A stretch of DNA of 32,872 nt from contig CACZNV010000078.1 in NCBI GenBank assembly GCA_902782645.1, forward strand, positions 1 through 32,872. The letters are read 5' to 3'. A program made the position numbers and the translations under genes. Source of the stretch: an uncultured Ruminococcus sp. (lineage in GTDB: Bacteria; Bacillota; Clostridia; UBA1212). Positions 1 to 7,977 of the stretch are shown piece by piece. The notes under the pieces are model-generated. The model saw only the letters and a list, made by a program, of their open reading frames with translations, searched no databases and was not told the DNA's origin. Numbering within the stretch: the first letter of the stretch is position 1; each line of letters opens with the position of its first letter.

Positions 1-2
1 CC

Positions 3-78
3 CTCGAAGTACCTACGTACGTCGTCGGGTTCGATCACGAAAAAATAGCTCCAAAATCGAGATTTTGGGCTCTTTACG
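3..78. repeat. Palindromic repeat, copy A (right-end part)
   Basis: This 76-base stretch aligns without gaps to 27190-27265 at about 80 percent identity by hand count (61 of 76). It contains the inverted repeat CCAAAATC-GA-GATTTTGG at 51-68, which extends outward into a bulged stem (AGC/GCT), so it folds into a strong hairpin. The outer part of the element is cut off by the window edge. It is probably a dispersed non-coding element of MITE or REP type, although a terminator role is also possible. Confidence 0.7.
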
Positions 79-80
79 CA

Positions 81-134
81 AGCGGCCCCTGCGGCGGAGA
101 AAACCGATTCTTTGCTGCAGGGGCTGCCTTTTTT
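81..134 (+). terminator. Intrinsic terminator of the upstream unit
   Basis: A GC-rich stem pairs GCGGCCCCTGC (82-92) with GCAGGGGCTGC (117-127), including one G-T pair, and is followed by six T residues at 129-134. It lies before the ribosomal operon promoter, so it would end transcription arriving from a gene left of the window. Confidence 0.85.
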
Positions 135-217
135 CCCACCCGGCAAGTCCCGGAGAGCAGGGCGGAAAACAGCAAAATTACGGCAAAAATTCGAATTGAA
201 AAAATTTAAAAAAGTGC

Positions 218-246
218 TTGCATTAAGTTTTGTTATGTGATACAAT
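218..246 (+). promoter_or_regulatory. Sigma-A promoter of the ribosomal super-operon
   Basis: The -35 box TTGCAT (218-223) and the -10 box TACAAT (241-246) are 17 bases apart. The -10 box is preceded by TGA, giving an extended -10. An A/T-rich tract at about 190-213 resembles an UP element. The predicted start point is near 253. No other equally good promoter was seen inside the super-operon. Confidence 0.85.
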
Positions 247-252
247 GCGCCT

Positions 253-579
253 CGTGTGGCCTGACAGACGAGGAAGTTTGAGATTGCTGCAGCAGATATT
301 CTTGGGTTCAAGCGGTGCCGTAGGTCCGATCAACAGAGGCGCGGCGGGGCGAAAAGGATGACGATTGCAGGTAACTCAGACGGAGAATGTCCGGTTCAGA
401 GAAACCGGGCGGCGTGTCACTGTATAGCGAAAAGCGTTTTTTCTTTGTGCAGTAAACCAGGTTGAAATCATCCGTATAAGGTTGATAATTCAATTTGATT
501 TTTTTATGCTCAAAAGATTCAACACCCGGTAGCGTGTACAAGGTTGCCAAAGAATGTCATCTATAAAGGAGATAAACAA
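253..579 (+). promoter_or_regulatory. Long untranslated leader of the S10 operon
   Basis: About 327 bases lie between the predicted transcription start and rpsJ, and I see no plus-strand gene in them. The leader has a hairpin at 250-273 (CCTCGT/ACGAGG) and another at 391-408 (CCGGTT/AACCGG with a six-base loop). Ribosomal operons are often autoregulated through such leaders. I do not recognise a known leader family. A minus-strand reading frame across it has no ribosome binding site and is judged spurious. Confidence 0.55.
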
Positions 580-894
580 ATGGCTAAACAGAAATTGAGA
601 ATCAAATTGAAATCTTACGATTACCAGCTGCTTGATCAGTCAGCTCAGAAGATCGTTGACACCGCAAGAAGAACCGGATCGCTGGTTTCAGGACCTATTC
701 CGCTTCCGACTGAGAAAGAGGTTGTGACGATCCTTCGTGCTGTTCATAAGTATAAGGATTCCAGAGAGCAGTTTGAACTCAGAACCCACAAAAGGTTGAT
801 TGACGTCGTAATGCCTTCAAAGGCAACGGTTGACGCGCTCATGAAGCTCGATATACCGGCAGGCGTTGAGATAGAAATGAGTGTTAAACACTAA
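580..894 (+). CDS. rpsJ: Small ribosomal subunit protein S10
   Basis: This is S10 (NusE), a 30S head protein that also joins the NusB antitermination complex. The 104-residue product opens with [15 protein letters not shown] and has the usual family length. An upstream in-frame ATG at 544 would add 12 residues, but the AAAGGAGA ribosome binding site at 565-572 fits the ATG at 580. It is the first gene of the S10-spc-alpha super-operon. The next gene begins only after a structured spacer of 139 bases, which is unusually long for this operon. Confidence 0.98.
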   Translation: MAKQKLRIKLKSYDYQLLDQSAQKIVDTARRTGSLVSGPIPLPTEKEVVTILRAVHKYKDSREQFELRTHKRLIDVVMPSKATVDALMKLDIPAGVEIEMSVKH

Positions 895-1012
895 TATATA
901 ATACATTAGTGCTTAATGCGTTGGCGATGTTCCGGAAAGCCCAAAATTTCCGGTTGATTCGCAAATTGCCGGGCCCCAAAGGGACGGCAAGGTCAAGTTC
1001 GGAAGTCCGAAC
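889..1012 (+). promoter_or_regulatory. Structured spacer before rplC (four hairpins)
   Basis: Four successive hairpins are visible between rpsJ and rplC. They are CACTAAT/ATTAGTG (889-911, overlapping the rpsJ stop), CCGGAAA/TTTCCGG (932-953), TTGCCG/CGGCAA with inner CCC/GGG (966-990), and GTTCGG/CCGAAC around a four-base loop (997-1012). There is no T-run, so this is not a terminator. A regulatory RNA that controls rplC and downstream translation is a reasonable inference but is not shown. Confidence 0.55.
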
Positions 1013-1033
1013 CAATAACCAAGGAGGTAAAAA

Positions 1034-1666
1034 ATGGAGAAATTTGTTTTGGGAACAAAAGTCGGCATGACTCAGATTTTCTCTGAAGACGGCACATGCA
1101 CACCCGTAACCGTTGTGGCAGCGGGCCCCTGCAAGGTCATCCAGAAGAAAACAGTTGAATCCGACGGTTACAACGCTGTTAAAATCGGCTTTGAGCAGGT
1201 TAAACTTGAGAAGCTCAACAAGCCCGAAGCAGGCGTTTACAAGAAGATAAGTCTTGATTACGGCTTCAAATATCTTTGCGAGTTCAAACCCGACAGCATC
1301 GATGCTTATGACGTAGGCAGCGACATCAATGTCAGTGTTTTCTCCGACGGAGATGCTGTTGACGTAAGCGGTACTTCAAAAGGTAAGGGCTTTGCAGGCG
1401 CCATCAAGCGTCACGGTCAGAAGATCGGTCCGAAGAGCCACGGTTCAAAGTACCACAGAGGCGTAGGTTCAATGGGACCTAACACAGACCCCGGTCGCGT
1501 ACTCCCCGGAAAGAAAATGCCGGGACACATGGGCAGCGAGAGAGTTACTGTGCAGAACCTCACCATCGTTAAAGTTGACGCTGAGAGAAATCTTCTTCTC
1601 ATCAAGGGAGCTGTTCCGGGACCTAAGGGCACTCTTCTTGAAATAACGGATTCCGTTAAAGCTTAA
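1034..1666 (+). CDS. rplC: Large ribosomal subunit protein L3
   Basis: L3 is a primary 23S rRNA binding protein that starts 50S assembly and reaches toward the peptidyl transferase centre. The 210-residue length is normal. The conserved glycine- and lysine-rich block with DPGRVLPGKKMPGHMG lies near residues 152-167, and the start MEKFVLGTKVGMTQ is typical. A strong AAGGAGG site precedes the ATG. The spacer upstream is long and structured, so its expression may be controlled separately from rpsJ. rplD follows after 14 bases. Confidence 0.98.
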   Translation: MEKFVLGTKVGMTQIFSEDGTCTPVTVVAAGPCKVIQKKTVESDGYNAVKIGFEQVKLEKLNKPEAGVYKKISLDYGFKYLCEFKPDSIDAYDVGSDINVSVFSDGDAVDVSGTSKGKGFAGAIKRHGQKIGPKSHGSKYHRGVGSMGPNTDPGRVLPGKKMPGHMGSERVTVQNLTIVKVDAERNLLLIKGAVPGPKGTLLEITDSVKA

Positions 1667-1680
1667 AAGGAGGAAGAAAC

Positions 1681-2304
1681 ATGGCTACTGCAAAAGTATA
1701 TAACATGAAAGGCGAGTTCCTTGAGGAAATCGCACTCGACGATAAAGTTTTCGGAATCGAGCCCAATGCTACAGCTGTGCACACAGTTGTTGTGAACACA
1801 CTTGCAAACAGACGCCAAGGCACTCAGTCCGCAAAGACCAAGAGTGAAGTCAGCGGCGGCGGAAAGAAACCCTACAGACAGAAGGGCACAGGCCGCGCTC
1901 GTCAGGGATCAATCCGTTCCGCACAGTGGATCCACGGCGGAATCATCTTCGCTCCGAAGCCGAGAAGCTACAGATTCAAAGTTAACAACAAGGTAAGACG
2001 TCTTGCGATGCTTTCCGCTCTCTCTTCCAGAGCTCAGTCGGATGCAGTTGTGGTTCTCGATAAGCTCGAGCTCGACGAGATCAAGACAAAGAAGATCGTT
2101 GAAATGCTCAAAGCTCTCAAGCTTGAGACCAGCTCACTCATCGTTACAGCTGAACCCGATAAGAAAGTTGTCAAGTCCTCGGATAACATCCCCGGCGTAG
2201 ACACAACATTTGTCGGCTCCATCAACGTCTATGACATTCTTCGCCATGACACGCTTCTGGTAACGAAGGATGCCCTGTCCAAATTGTCGGAGGTGTACGC
2301 ATGA
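1681..2304 (+). CDS. rplD: Large ribosomal subunit protein L4
   Basis: L4 is a primary 23S rRNA binder whose long loop lines the nascent peptide exit tunnel. In other bacteria it can repress its own S10 operon. The 207-residue product carries the tunnel loop block GGGKKPYRQKGTGRARQG near residues 58-76. The start has an AGGAGG site eight bases upstream. Its stop overlaps the rplW start by four bases (ATGA), which indicates translational coupling. Reading frames within it in other frames are shadows. Confidence 0.98.
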   Translation: MATAKVYNMKGEFLEEIALDDKVFGIEPNATAVHTVVVNTLANRRQGTQSAKTKSEVSGGGKKPYRQKGTGRARQGSIRSAQWIHGGIIFAPKPRSYRFKVNNKVRRLAMLSALSSRAQSDAVVVLDKLELDEIKTKKIVEMLKALKLETSSLIVTAEPDKKVVKSSDNIPGVDTTFVGSINVYDILRHDTLLVTKDALSKLSEVYA

Positions 2305-2657
2305 AAGATTTTGATATAATCATTCGCCCGCAGAAGACAGAAAAGTCGAATGCAGAGCAGGCTGAAGGCAAATATGTATTTATCGTTGCCGAAGAAGCTA
2401 CGAAAATTGACATTAAGAAAGCCGTTGAAAGTCTCTTTGGCGTTAAGGTTCTCTCAGTAAACACCATCCGCTACGACGGAAAGAAAAAGACCCGTCGTCA
2501 GAATTCCGGCGTTGTAGAGGGCAAGACCGCAAGCTACAAGAAAGCAATCGTTAAGATTGACAAGACTCCGGCAGAGGTTTCCTACATCGGCAAGGGCGGC
2601 AAGACCGTTAAGACCGGCAGGAAATACAAAGACACCATCGAGAATTATGATGCTTGA
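2301..2657 (+). CDS. rplW: Large ribosomal subunit protein L23
   Basis: L23 sits at the exit of the peptide tunnel and docks trigger factor and the signal recognition particle. The N-terminal part is standard, with the conserved block SVNTIRYDGKKKTRR near residues 52-66. At 118 residues it is about 20 longer than the common 95-100. After the usual KKAIVKI strand it has a basic tail running TPAEVSYIGKGGKTVKTG and onward to the end, in place of the short FF-containing end. The start overlaps the rplD stop by four bases. Confidence 0.97.
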   Translation: MKDFDIIIRPQKTEKSNAEQAEGKYVFIVAEEATKIDIKKAVESLFGVKVLSVNTIRYDGKKKTRRQNSGVVEGKTASYKKAIVKIDKTPAEVSYIGKGGKTVKTGRKYKDTIENYDA

Positions 2658-2675
2658 GGCAGGAGGTAGAAGATA

Positions 2676-3509
2676 ATGGGTATTAAAAAATACAATCCAA
2701 CCACTCCGGGCAGAAGAGGCATGACGGTTTCCGATTTCTCTGAAATCACCGGAAAGAGCAATATTAAAACACTTTTGGCTCCTGTCAAGAAGACCGCAGG
2801 ACGCAACTCCTACGGAAAGATTACCGTGAGACATCACGGCGGCGGCGCCAAGAGAAAATACAGGATCATCGACTTCAAGCGCAACAAGACGGATATGCCC
2901 GCAAAAGTTGTGGCCATCGAGTACGATCCTAACAGAAGCGCAAACATCGCACTTATCTGCTATGTAGACGGAACAAAATCCTATATCATCCAGCCCGAAG
3001 GACTCAAAGTCGGCGACACAGTCGTATCGGGTGCAGCAGCTGATATCAAACCCGGAAATACTCTTCCCCTCGAGAACATCCCCCTCGGTACTCTTGTTCA
3101 CAACGTGGAAATGAAGCCGGGCAAGGGCGGCCAGCTCGCAAGATCCGCAGGCTCCTCCGCTCAGCTGATGGCAAAAGAAAACGGATTCGCACAGCTCAGA
3201 CTTGGCTCCGGCGAAGTTAGAATGATTCCTCTCAACTGCAGAGCTACCATCGGTACAGTCGGCAACTCCGAACACGAGAACATCAAGATCGGTAAAGCCG
3301 GACGTAAGAGATGGATGGGCGTAAGACCTACTGTCCGCGGTGTCGTTATGAACCCGAACGATCACCCCCATGGCGGTGGTGAAGGTAAATCGCCTGTGGG
3401 TATGCCCAGCCCTGTTACACCTTGGGGTAAGCCTGCTCTCGGATATAAGACGAGAAAGAAGAACAAGGCTTCCGACAAGTACATTGTGAGAAGAAGAAAC
3501 GCTAAATAA
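2676..3509 (+). CDS. rplB: Large ribosomal subunit protein L2
   Basis: L2 is among the most conserved 50S proteins and is needed for subunit joining and peptidyl transferase activity. The 277-residue length matches the family. The signature [13 protein letters not shown], with the histidine known to be important for activity, lies near residues 230-242. The C-terminus is rich in lysine and arginine, as expected. A GGAGG site precedes the ATG. It sits in the canonical place between rplW and rpsS. Confidence 0.99.
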   Translation: MGIKKYNPTTPGRRGMTVSDFSEITGKSNIKTLLAPVKKTAGRNSYGKITVRHHGGGAKRKYRIIDFKRNKTDMPAKVVAIEYDPNRSANIALICYVDGTKSYIIQPEGLKVGDTVVSGAAADIKPGNTLPLENIPLGTLVHNVEMKPGKGGQLARSAGSSAQLMAKENGFAQLRLGSGEVRMIPLNCRATIGTVGNSEHENIKIGKAGRKRWMGVRPTVRGVVMNPNDHPHGGGEGKSPVGMPSPVTPWGKPALGYKTRKKNKASDKYIVRRRNAK

Positions 3510-3526
3510 GCGATGGAGGACTAATC

Positions 3527-3808
3527 ATGAGCAGATCATTGAAAAAAGGACCGTTCGTTGACCAGAAACTGCTTGCCAGGATCGAAGCTATGAACGAAAA
3601 GAACGAAAAAGTCGTTATCAAAACCTGGTCCAGAGCTTCCACGATTTTCCCCCAGATGGTGGGTCACACAATCGCCGTTCATGACGGAAGGAAGCATGTG
3701 CCGGTCTACATTAACGAAGAGATGGTTGGCCACAAACTCGGTGAGTTTGCGATGACCAGAACCTTCCGCGGACACGCCAAGAGCGAAAAGTCCAGCGGCA
3801 AGAAGTGA
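3527..3808 (+). CDS. rpsS: Small ribosomal subunit protein S19
   Basis: S19 binds 16S rRNA in the 30S head beside S13 and contacts the tRNA region. The 93-residue product starts [12 protein letters not shown], typical of the family, and has the conserved strand [23 protein letters not shown] in the second half. A TGGAGG site lies just upstream. Spacing to rplB is 17 bases and to rplV 18 bases, within the usual S10 operon order. Confidence 0.99.
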   Translation: MSRSLKKGPFVDQKLLARIEAMNEKNEKVVIKTWSRASTIFPQMVGHTIAVHDGRKHVPVYINEEMVGHKLGEFAMTRTFRGHAKSEKSSGKK

Positions 3809-3826
3809 TGAAGGGAGGAATTTTTC

Positions 3827-4315
3827 ATGGGAAGAAAAAAATTCACTGAAGAGGAACTCCTCGCAAAGCGTGATGAGCTGATCGCCGCTTACAACGCACA
3901 GTCTCCCAAGAGCCGCAAACCCGCGGTCCTCACAAAGAGAGAGCGCAAGCTTCTCGGAATCGGCAGAGATCAGGGTAAAGCAATCCTGAGACATGCAGGC
4001 GTAGCTCCGAGAAAAGCCAAGATCGTGCTTGACCTCATTAAAGGCAAACCCCTTGACGAGGCATACGCAATCGTCCGTTACACACCCAAGGCTGCTTCCG
4101 AAATGATCTTCAAACTTATCAGATCAGCAGAAGCCAATGCCGTTAACAACTTCGGTCTCAACCCTGACAAGCTCTACATCGCGGAAGCATACGCAAACTC
4201 CGGAGCAATTCTTAAGAGAATGCAGCCGGTTTCCCGCGGAAGAGGAAACAGAATCAACAAGAGAACGAGTCACATTACCATCGTGGTAAAAGAGAAGATC
4301 GAAGAGGAGGCGTAA
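3827..4315 (+). CDS. rplV: Large ribosomal subunit protein L22 with N-terminal extension
   Basis: L22 binds 23S rRNA, and its long hairpin lines the exit tunnel near L4. The conserved body starts about residue 50 (GKAILRHAGVAPRKAK) and includes the tunnel hairpin with MQPVSRGRGNRINKRTSH near 130-147. The product is 162 residues against about 110-115 usually. The extra N-terminal 48 or so residues are charged and begin MGRKKFTEEELLAKRDEL. The start is well supported by GGGAGG in front of its ATG, and no good start lies at the body, so the extension is probably real. Confidence 0.96.
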   Translation: MGRKKFTEEELLAKRDELIAAYNAQSPKSRKPAVLTKRERKLLGIGRDQGKAILRHAGVAPRKAKIVLDLIKGKPLDEAYAIVRYTPKAASEMIFKLIRSAEANAVNNFGLNPDKLYIAEAYANSGAILKRMQPVSRGRGNRINKRTSHITIVVKEKIEEEA

Positions 4316-4318
4316 ACC

Positions 4319-4978
4319 ATGGGACAGAAAGTAAATCCTCACGGACTGAGAGTCGGCATTATTAAGGATTGGGATTCCAAATGGTATGCCGGAAAGAAAG
4401 AGTATTCCGTTTTCCTCGTAGAAGACAACAAAGTCAGAAACTTCATTAAGAAAAAGTACTATGACGCCGGAATCGCCAAGATCAGACTTGAGAGACAGAA
4501 CAACAAGCTCACAGTCAACATCGACGTTGCGAAACCGGGTATGCTCATCGGCCAGAAGGGCGCCAACAAAGAGATCCTCGTCAGCGAGCTCAAAGCACTC
4601 ACAGGCCGTGACGTAATAGTCAACATCTTTGAAGTAAAGCAGAGAGACCTCAGCGCACAGCTTTGCGCAGAAGACATTGCCCTCCAGCTCGAGAAGCGTG
4701 TTGCTTTCAGAAGAGCTATGAAGCAGGTAATGCTCCGCGCTATGAAGGCAGGCGCACGCGGTATCAAGACAGCTTGCGGCGGACGCCTTGGCGGTGCTGA
4801 AATCGCACGTACCGAGCATTATCACGAGGGAACAATCCCGCTGCAGACTCTGAGAGCAGACATCGACTACGGTTTTGCAGAGGCTAAAACAACCTACGGC
4901 AGAATCGGCGTTAAGGTTTGGATCTACAAAGGCGAGGTTCTCCCCGCACCCAAGAAGACAGAGGGAGGTGCTAATTAA
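4319..4978 (+). CDS. rpsC: Small ribosomal subunit protein S3
   Basis: S3 lies at the mRNA entry tunnel of the 30S subunit and takes part in mRNA unwinding. The 219-residue product starts [13 protein letters not shown]. It has a KH RNA-binding domain with the GxxG-type loop [12 protein letters not shown] near residues 75-86. The C-terminal domain is normal. It starts three bases after the rplV stop, with GAGGAGG in the rplV end as its binding site. Its stop overlaps the rplP start by one base. Confidence 0.99.
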   Translation: MGQKVNPHGLRVGIIKDWDSKWYAGKKEYSVFLVEDNKVRNFIKKKYYDAGIAKIRLERQNNKLTVNIDVAKPGMLIGQKGANKEILVSELKALTGRDVIVNIFEVKQRDLSAQLCAEDIALQLEKRVAFRRAMKQVMLRAMKAGARGIKTACGGRLGGAEIARTEHYHEGTIPLQTLRADIDYGFAEAKTTYGRIGVKVWIYKGEVLPAPKKTEGGAN

Positions 4979-5424
4979 TGTTACTTCCAAAGAGAGTTAA
5001 ACACAGAAAACAGCAAAGAGGCAGAATGACCGGTAGAGCCTACCGCGGAAACAAAGTTTCCTACGGCGAGTTCGGTCTCCAGGCGACAGAGTGCGGCTGG
5101 ATCACAGGCAACCAGATTGAAGCTGCCCGTATTGCAATCAACCGTTACGTTAAGAGAGGCGGTAAGGTCTGGATCAAGATCTTCCCCGACAAACCGGTAA
5201 CAAAGAAGCCGGCTGAGACCCGAATGGGTTCAGGAAAAGGTTCCCCCGAATACTGGGTTGCCGTTGTTAAGCCGGACAGAGTTCTTTTCGAGATCGCCGG
5301 TGTTGACGAGTCCATCGCCCGTGAGGCACTCAGACTTGCGTCATACAAGCTTCCTATAAAGTGCAAGATCATTGCAAAGGAAACGGAAGCCGCTGAAAGT
5401 GAGGTAGAAGCCAATGAAGCCTAA
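4978..5424 (+). CDS. rplP: Large ribosomal subunit protein L16
   Basis: L16 sits near the A site of the 50S subunit and organises tRNA and peptidyl transferase architecture. The 148-residue product starts [15 protein letters not shown] and has the conserved core [20 protein letters not shown] near residues 63-82. The acidic C-terminal tail (about residues 137-148) is slightly longer than in Bacillus. Its ATG shares a base with the rpsC stop (TAATG), and its last codons overlap rpmC by 11 bases, so three genes are coupled. Confidence 0.99.
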   Translation: MLLPKRVKHRKQQRGRMTGRAYRGNKVSYGEFGLQATECGWITGNQIEAARIAINRYVKRGGKVWIKIFPDKPVTKKPAETRMGSGKGSPEYWVAVVKPDRVLFEIAGVDESIAREALRLASYKLPIKCKIIAKETEAAESEVEANEA

Positions 5425-5620
5425 GGATTACAACGAAAAGCTCGAAAAGATGACTCTCGAAGAGCTCAATGAAGAAATCGACGATCTTAAGACTCAGCTC
5501 TTGAGACTTCGCTTCCAGCAAGTAACAACATACATGGAGAACCCGGTTCAGCTCAGACTTCTCAAGCGTGACATCGCAAGAGTTAAAACAGTCATCAACA
5601 GAAAGAGCAAAGAAGCTTAA
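5414..5620 (+). CDS. rpmC: Large ribosomal subunit protein L29
   Basis: L29 is a small helical-hairpin protein at the tunnel exit next to L23. The 68-residue product has the typical pattern [24 protein letters not shown] in the first half and an Arg/Lys-rich second helix ending RKSKEA. The ATG lies inside the end of rplP, and GAGGTAGAAG within rplP serves as the binding site. Length and position are standard for the family. Confidence 0.98.
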   Translation: MKPKDYNEKLEKMTLEELNEEIDDLKTQLLRLRFQQVTTYMENPVQLRLLKRDIARVKTVINRKSKEA

Positions 5621-5638
5621 AGAAGGAGGTTGATTACA

Positions 5639-5896
5639 TTGTCAGAAAGAAATTTAAGAAAGACTCGTGTCGGCAAAGTGGTCAGCGATAAAATGGACAA
5701 GACCATCGTGGTTGCCGTTGTAGACAGCGTTAAGCACCCCCTTTACAAGAAGATTGTGAAGACAACATATAAGCTTAAAGCTCATGATGAGAAAAACGAA
5801 GCCGGAATCGGTGATACCGTTTTGGTTATGGAGACACGTCCTCTCAGCAAAGACAAGCGCTGGAGACTCGTTAACATAATCGAGAAGGCGAAGTAA
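5639..5896 (+). CDS. rpsQ: Small ribosomal subunit protein S17 (TTG start)
   Basis: S17 is a primary 16S rRNA binding protein with an OB fold, needed early in 30S assembly. The AAGGAGG site at 5623-5629 abuts an in-frame TTG at 5630, too close to initiate. The TTG at 5639 is spaced nine bases from the site and gives an 85-residue product beginning [12 protein letters not shown], the usual length and start. The motif [15 protein letters not shown] lies in the middle. The rare start codon may lower translation compared with neighbours. Confidence 0.96.
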   Translation: MSERNLRKTRVGKVVSDKMDKTIVVAVVDSVKHPLYKKIVKTTYKLKAHDEKNEAGIGDTVLVMETRPLSKDKRWRLVNIIEKAK

Positions 5897-5914
5897 TTTT
5901 AAGGAGGGTTCGTA

Positions 5915-6283
5915 ATGATACAGGTACAAACAAGACTTAAGGTTGCTGACAACACCGGCGCTAAGGAACTTATGTGCATCAAAGTTATTGGCGGCAGCAG
6001 AAGAAGATATGCTAACATTGGCGATATCATCGTTTGCTCCGTTAAGAATGCCGCTCCCGGCGGAATGGTTAAGAAGGGCGACGTGGTAAAGTGCGTTGTC
6101 GTACGTACCAAGAGGGGCGTCAGAAGAAACGACGGCACATACATCAGATTTGACGAGAATGCGGCAGTCCTCATTAAGGAAGACCTCACGCCTCGCGGAA
6201 CACGTATTTTTGGGCCTGTCGCAAGAGAGCTCAGAGACAAAGACTTCATGAAGATCGTCTCTCTTGCCCCTGAGGTTCTTTGA
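5915..6283 (+). CDS. rplN: Large ribosomal subunit protein L14
   Basis: L14 lies at the subunit interface and forms a bridge to the 30S subunit. Its site is also where the silencing factor RsfS binds. The 122-residue product starts [17 protein letters not shown] and has the family length. The conserved [20 protein letters not shown] block lies near residues 56-75. AAGGAGG precedes the ATG. It is the first gene of the classical spc segment and follows rpsQ by 18 bases with no promoter visible. Confidence 0.99.
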   Translation: MIQVQTRLKVADNTGAKELMCIKVIGGSRRRYANIGDIIVCSVKNAAPGGMVKKGDVVKCVVVRTKRGVRRNDGTYIRFDENAAVLIKEDLTPRGTRIFGPVARELRDKDFMKIVSLAPEVL

Positions 6284-6298
6284 TGTGGAGGTGTTGAA

Positions 6299-6640
6299 AT
6301 GGCTACTATGAACATTAAAAAAGGTGACACCGTAATGATCATCACCGGCGAGGAAGCCGGAAAGAAGGGCAAAGTGCTGAAAGTACTTCCTGAGGAAAAC
6401 AAGATCGTTGTTGAAGGCAGGAACAAGGTTACAAAGCACCAGAAGCCCCGCAACCAGAAAGACACAGGCGGCATCGTCGAGCGTGAAGCTGCAATCAATG
6501 CATCAAACGTTATGGTAGTGTGCCCCAAGTGCGGCAAACCGGTCAGAACAGGCATCAAACTTGTCGACACAAAAGACAAGAAGGTCCGCATCTGCAAGAA
6601 GTGCGGTGCTGAAATCAAGACCGATGACGATACGAAATAA
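6299..6640 (+). CDS. rplX: Large ribosomal subunit protein L24, zinc-ribbon form
   Basis: L24 initiates 50S assembly by binding the 5-prime end of 23S rRNA. The N-terminal KOW segment (KKGDTVMIITGEEAGKKGKV) is clear at residues 6-25. The C-terminal half carries two CxxC pairs, VCPKCGKP and ICKKCGAE, so it is a zinc-ribbon version. At 113 residues it is slightly longer than the 101-104 common in Bacillus. GGAGG precedes the start. Confidence 0.98.
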   Translation: MATMNIKKGDTVMIITGEEAGKKGKVLKVLPEENKIVVEGRNKVTKHQKPRNQKDTGGIVEREAAINASNVMVVCPKCGKPVRTGIKLVDTKDKKVRICKKCGAEIKTDDDTK

Positions 6641-6661
6641 TTCTGCACGGAGGTATAGATA

Positions 6662-7201
6662 ATGTTAAGACTTAAAGAAAAATACATTAATGAAATAATT
6701 CCGGCAATGCAGGAGAAGTTCGGCTATAAGAACGTCATGCAGGTTCCGAAACTTGTCAAGATCGTGATTAACATGGGACTCGGCGAGATCAAAGAGAACC
6801 CGAAGGCCATTGAGTCCGCTACCGCAGACCTCAAAACAATCACAGGCCAGGCTCCGATCATCACAAAAGCCAAGAAGTCTGTCGCTGCGTTCAAGCTCAG
6901 AGAGGGCATGAACATCGGTCTCAAAGTTACTTTGAGAGAGGACAGAATGTACGCTTTTGCCGACAAGCTCATGAACATCGCTCTCCCGAGAATCAGAGAC
7001 TTCCACGGTGTATCCGCCAATTCCTTTGACGGCCGCGGCAACTACGCTCTCGGAATCCGCGAGCAGCTCATTTTCCCTGAGATCGAGTACGATAAAGTTG
7101 ACCGTGTAAGAGGTATGGACGTGGTATTCGTTACTACCGCCAATACCGATGAGGAAGCAAAAGAGCTCCTCAGACTCATGGGAATGCCCTTTGAGAAATG
7201 A
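6662..7201 (+). CDS. rplE: Large ribosomal subunit protein L5
   Basis: L5 binds 5S rRNA in the central protuberance and contacts the P-site tRNA. The 179-residue product has the family length, the conserved [15 protein letters not shown] near residues 28-42, and the C-terminal block [18 protein letters not shown] near 123-140. ACGGAGG lies upstream of the ATG. It lies between rplX and rpsN as in other Firmicutes. Confidence 0.99.
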   Translation: MLRLKEKYINEIIPAMQEKFGYKNVMQVPKLVKIVINMGLGEIKENPKAIESATADLKTITGQAPIITKAKKSVAAFKLREGMNIGLKVTLREDRMYAFADKLMNIALPRIRDFHGVSANSFDGRGNYALGIREQLIFPEIEYDKVDRVRGMDVVFVTTANTDEEAKELLRLMGMPFEK

Positions 7202-7219
7202 AAAGGAGGCTAGAGAATC

Positions 7220-7405
7220 ATGGCAAAGACTTCAATGAAAATTAAGCAGCAGAGAGAGCCTAAGTTCAGCACAAGGGCCTACACAAGATGCCAGATTTGC
7301 GGCCGTCCGCACTCTTACCTGAGAAAATACGGTATCTGCCGTATCTGCTTCAGAGAGCTTGCTTACAAGGGCCAAATCCCGGGCGTTAAAAAAGCCAGTT
7401 GGTAA
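7220..7405 (+). CDS. rpsN: Small ribosomal subunit protein S14, zinc (type Z) form
   Basis: S14 is a 30S head protein that binds late in assembly. This is the short 61-residue zinc form, with two CxxC pairs ([21 protein letters not shown], residues 24 to 43). Many Firmicutes keep a second, zinc-independent paralogue for zinc starvation, but none is in the window. AAGGAGG precedes the start. The spacing to rplE and rpsH is about 20 bases on each side. Confidence 0.98.
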   Translation: MAKTSMKIKQQREPKFSTRAYTRCQICGRPHSYLRKYGICRICFRELAYKGQIPGVKKASW

Positions 7406-7426
7406 TTAAAGAAGGAGGAATGAAAA

Positions 7427-7825
7427 ATGCAAATCACAGACGTTGTAGCTGATATGCTTACCCGCATCAGAAACGCGGGATCCGCAAGGCATACTTCCGT
7501 TGACATTCCTGCTTCGAATGTTAAAAGCGCGATAGCACAGATCCTGCTCGAAGAAGGCTATGTTAAAGGCGTAGAGAAGATCGACGACGGCAAACAGGGC
7601 GTTATCAGAATCACCCTCAAGTACGTCTCCGGCAAGAGATTCGCAATCTCCGGAATCAAGAGAATTTCCAAGCCCGGCCTCCGCGTTTACGCATCTAAGG
7701 ACGAGCTCCCGAAAGTTCTCAACGGACTGGGAATCGCTATCGTTTCCACCTCCCGCGGCATCATGACCGATAAAAAGGCAAGAACCGAGGGCCTTGGCGG
7801 AGAAGTTATGGCTTTCGTATGGTAA
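7427..7825 (+). CDS. rpsH: Small ribosomal subunit protein S8
   Basis: S8 binds the central domain of 16S rRNA, and in Escherichia coli it represses the spc operon by binding its own mRNA. The 132-residue product begins [17 protein letters not shown] and ends GGEVMAFVW, both typical. The conserved [13 protein letters not shown] block is near residues 106-118. GAAGGAGG lies upstream. It is followed by a 152-base structured spacer instead of the usual short gap to rplF. Confidence 0.99.
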   Translation: MQITDVVADMLTRIRNAGSARHTSVDIPASNVKSAIAQILLEEGYVKGVEKIDDGKQGVIRITLKYVSGKRFAISGIKRISKPGLRVYASKDELPKVLNGLGIAIVSTSRGIMTDKKARTEGLGGEVMAFVW

Positions 7826-7977
7826 AAACGAATGCGGCGCCGAGTATTGCTTCCTGTGAAAAAAGCGCCGCTTCAAACAAACTGATCCTTTGCGCCTGAC
7901 AACGCCAAGGATATGTAATCTGAAATGGACCGCCATCGAAAAGCGGTTCGGAATCTTAAGATCGGAGGAAAAAATTT
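7826..7977 (+). promoter_or_regulatory. Structured spacer before rplF
   Basis: This long gap contains several stems. They are GCGGCGC (7834-7840) with GCGCCGC (7865-7871), ATCCTT plus GCG (7885-7894) with CGC plus AAGGAT (7903-7912), ACCGC (7929-7933) with GCGGT (7943-7947), and the palindrome ATCTTAAGAT (7953-7962) next to the rplF binding site CGGAGG. There is no T-run after a stem and no clear promoter. It is a candidate regulatory or processing element within the spc segment. Confidence 0.5.

Noticed and set aside
308-550. Minus-strand 80-residue reading frame in the rpsJ leader
   Set aside because: There is no ribosome binding site before it, it matches no family I know, and it runs antisense to a leader with a strong promoter.
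2454-3371. Long minus-strand frame opposite rplB (305 residues), and similar ones at 4124-4990, 5654-6439 and 10634-11425
   Set aside because: They are antisense shadows of ribosomal genes and secY, caused by codon bias. They have no SD and low-complexity, cysteine- or serine-rich translations.
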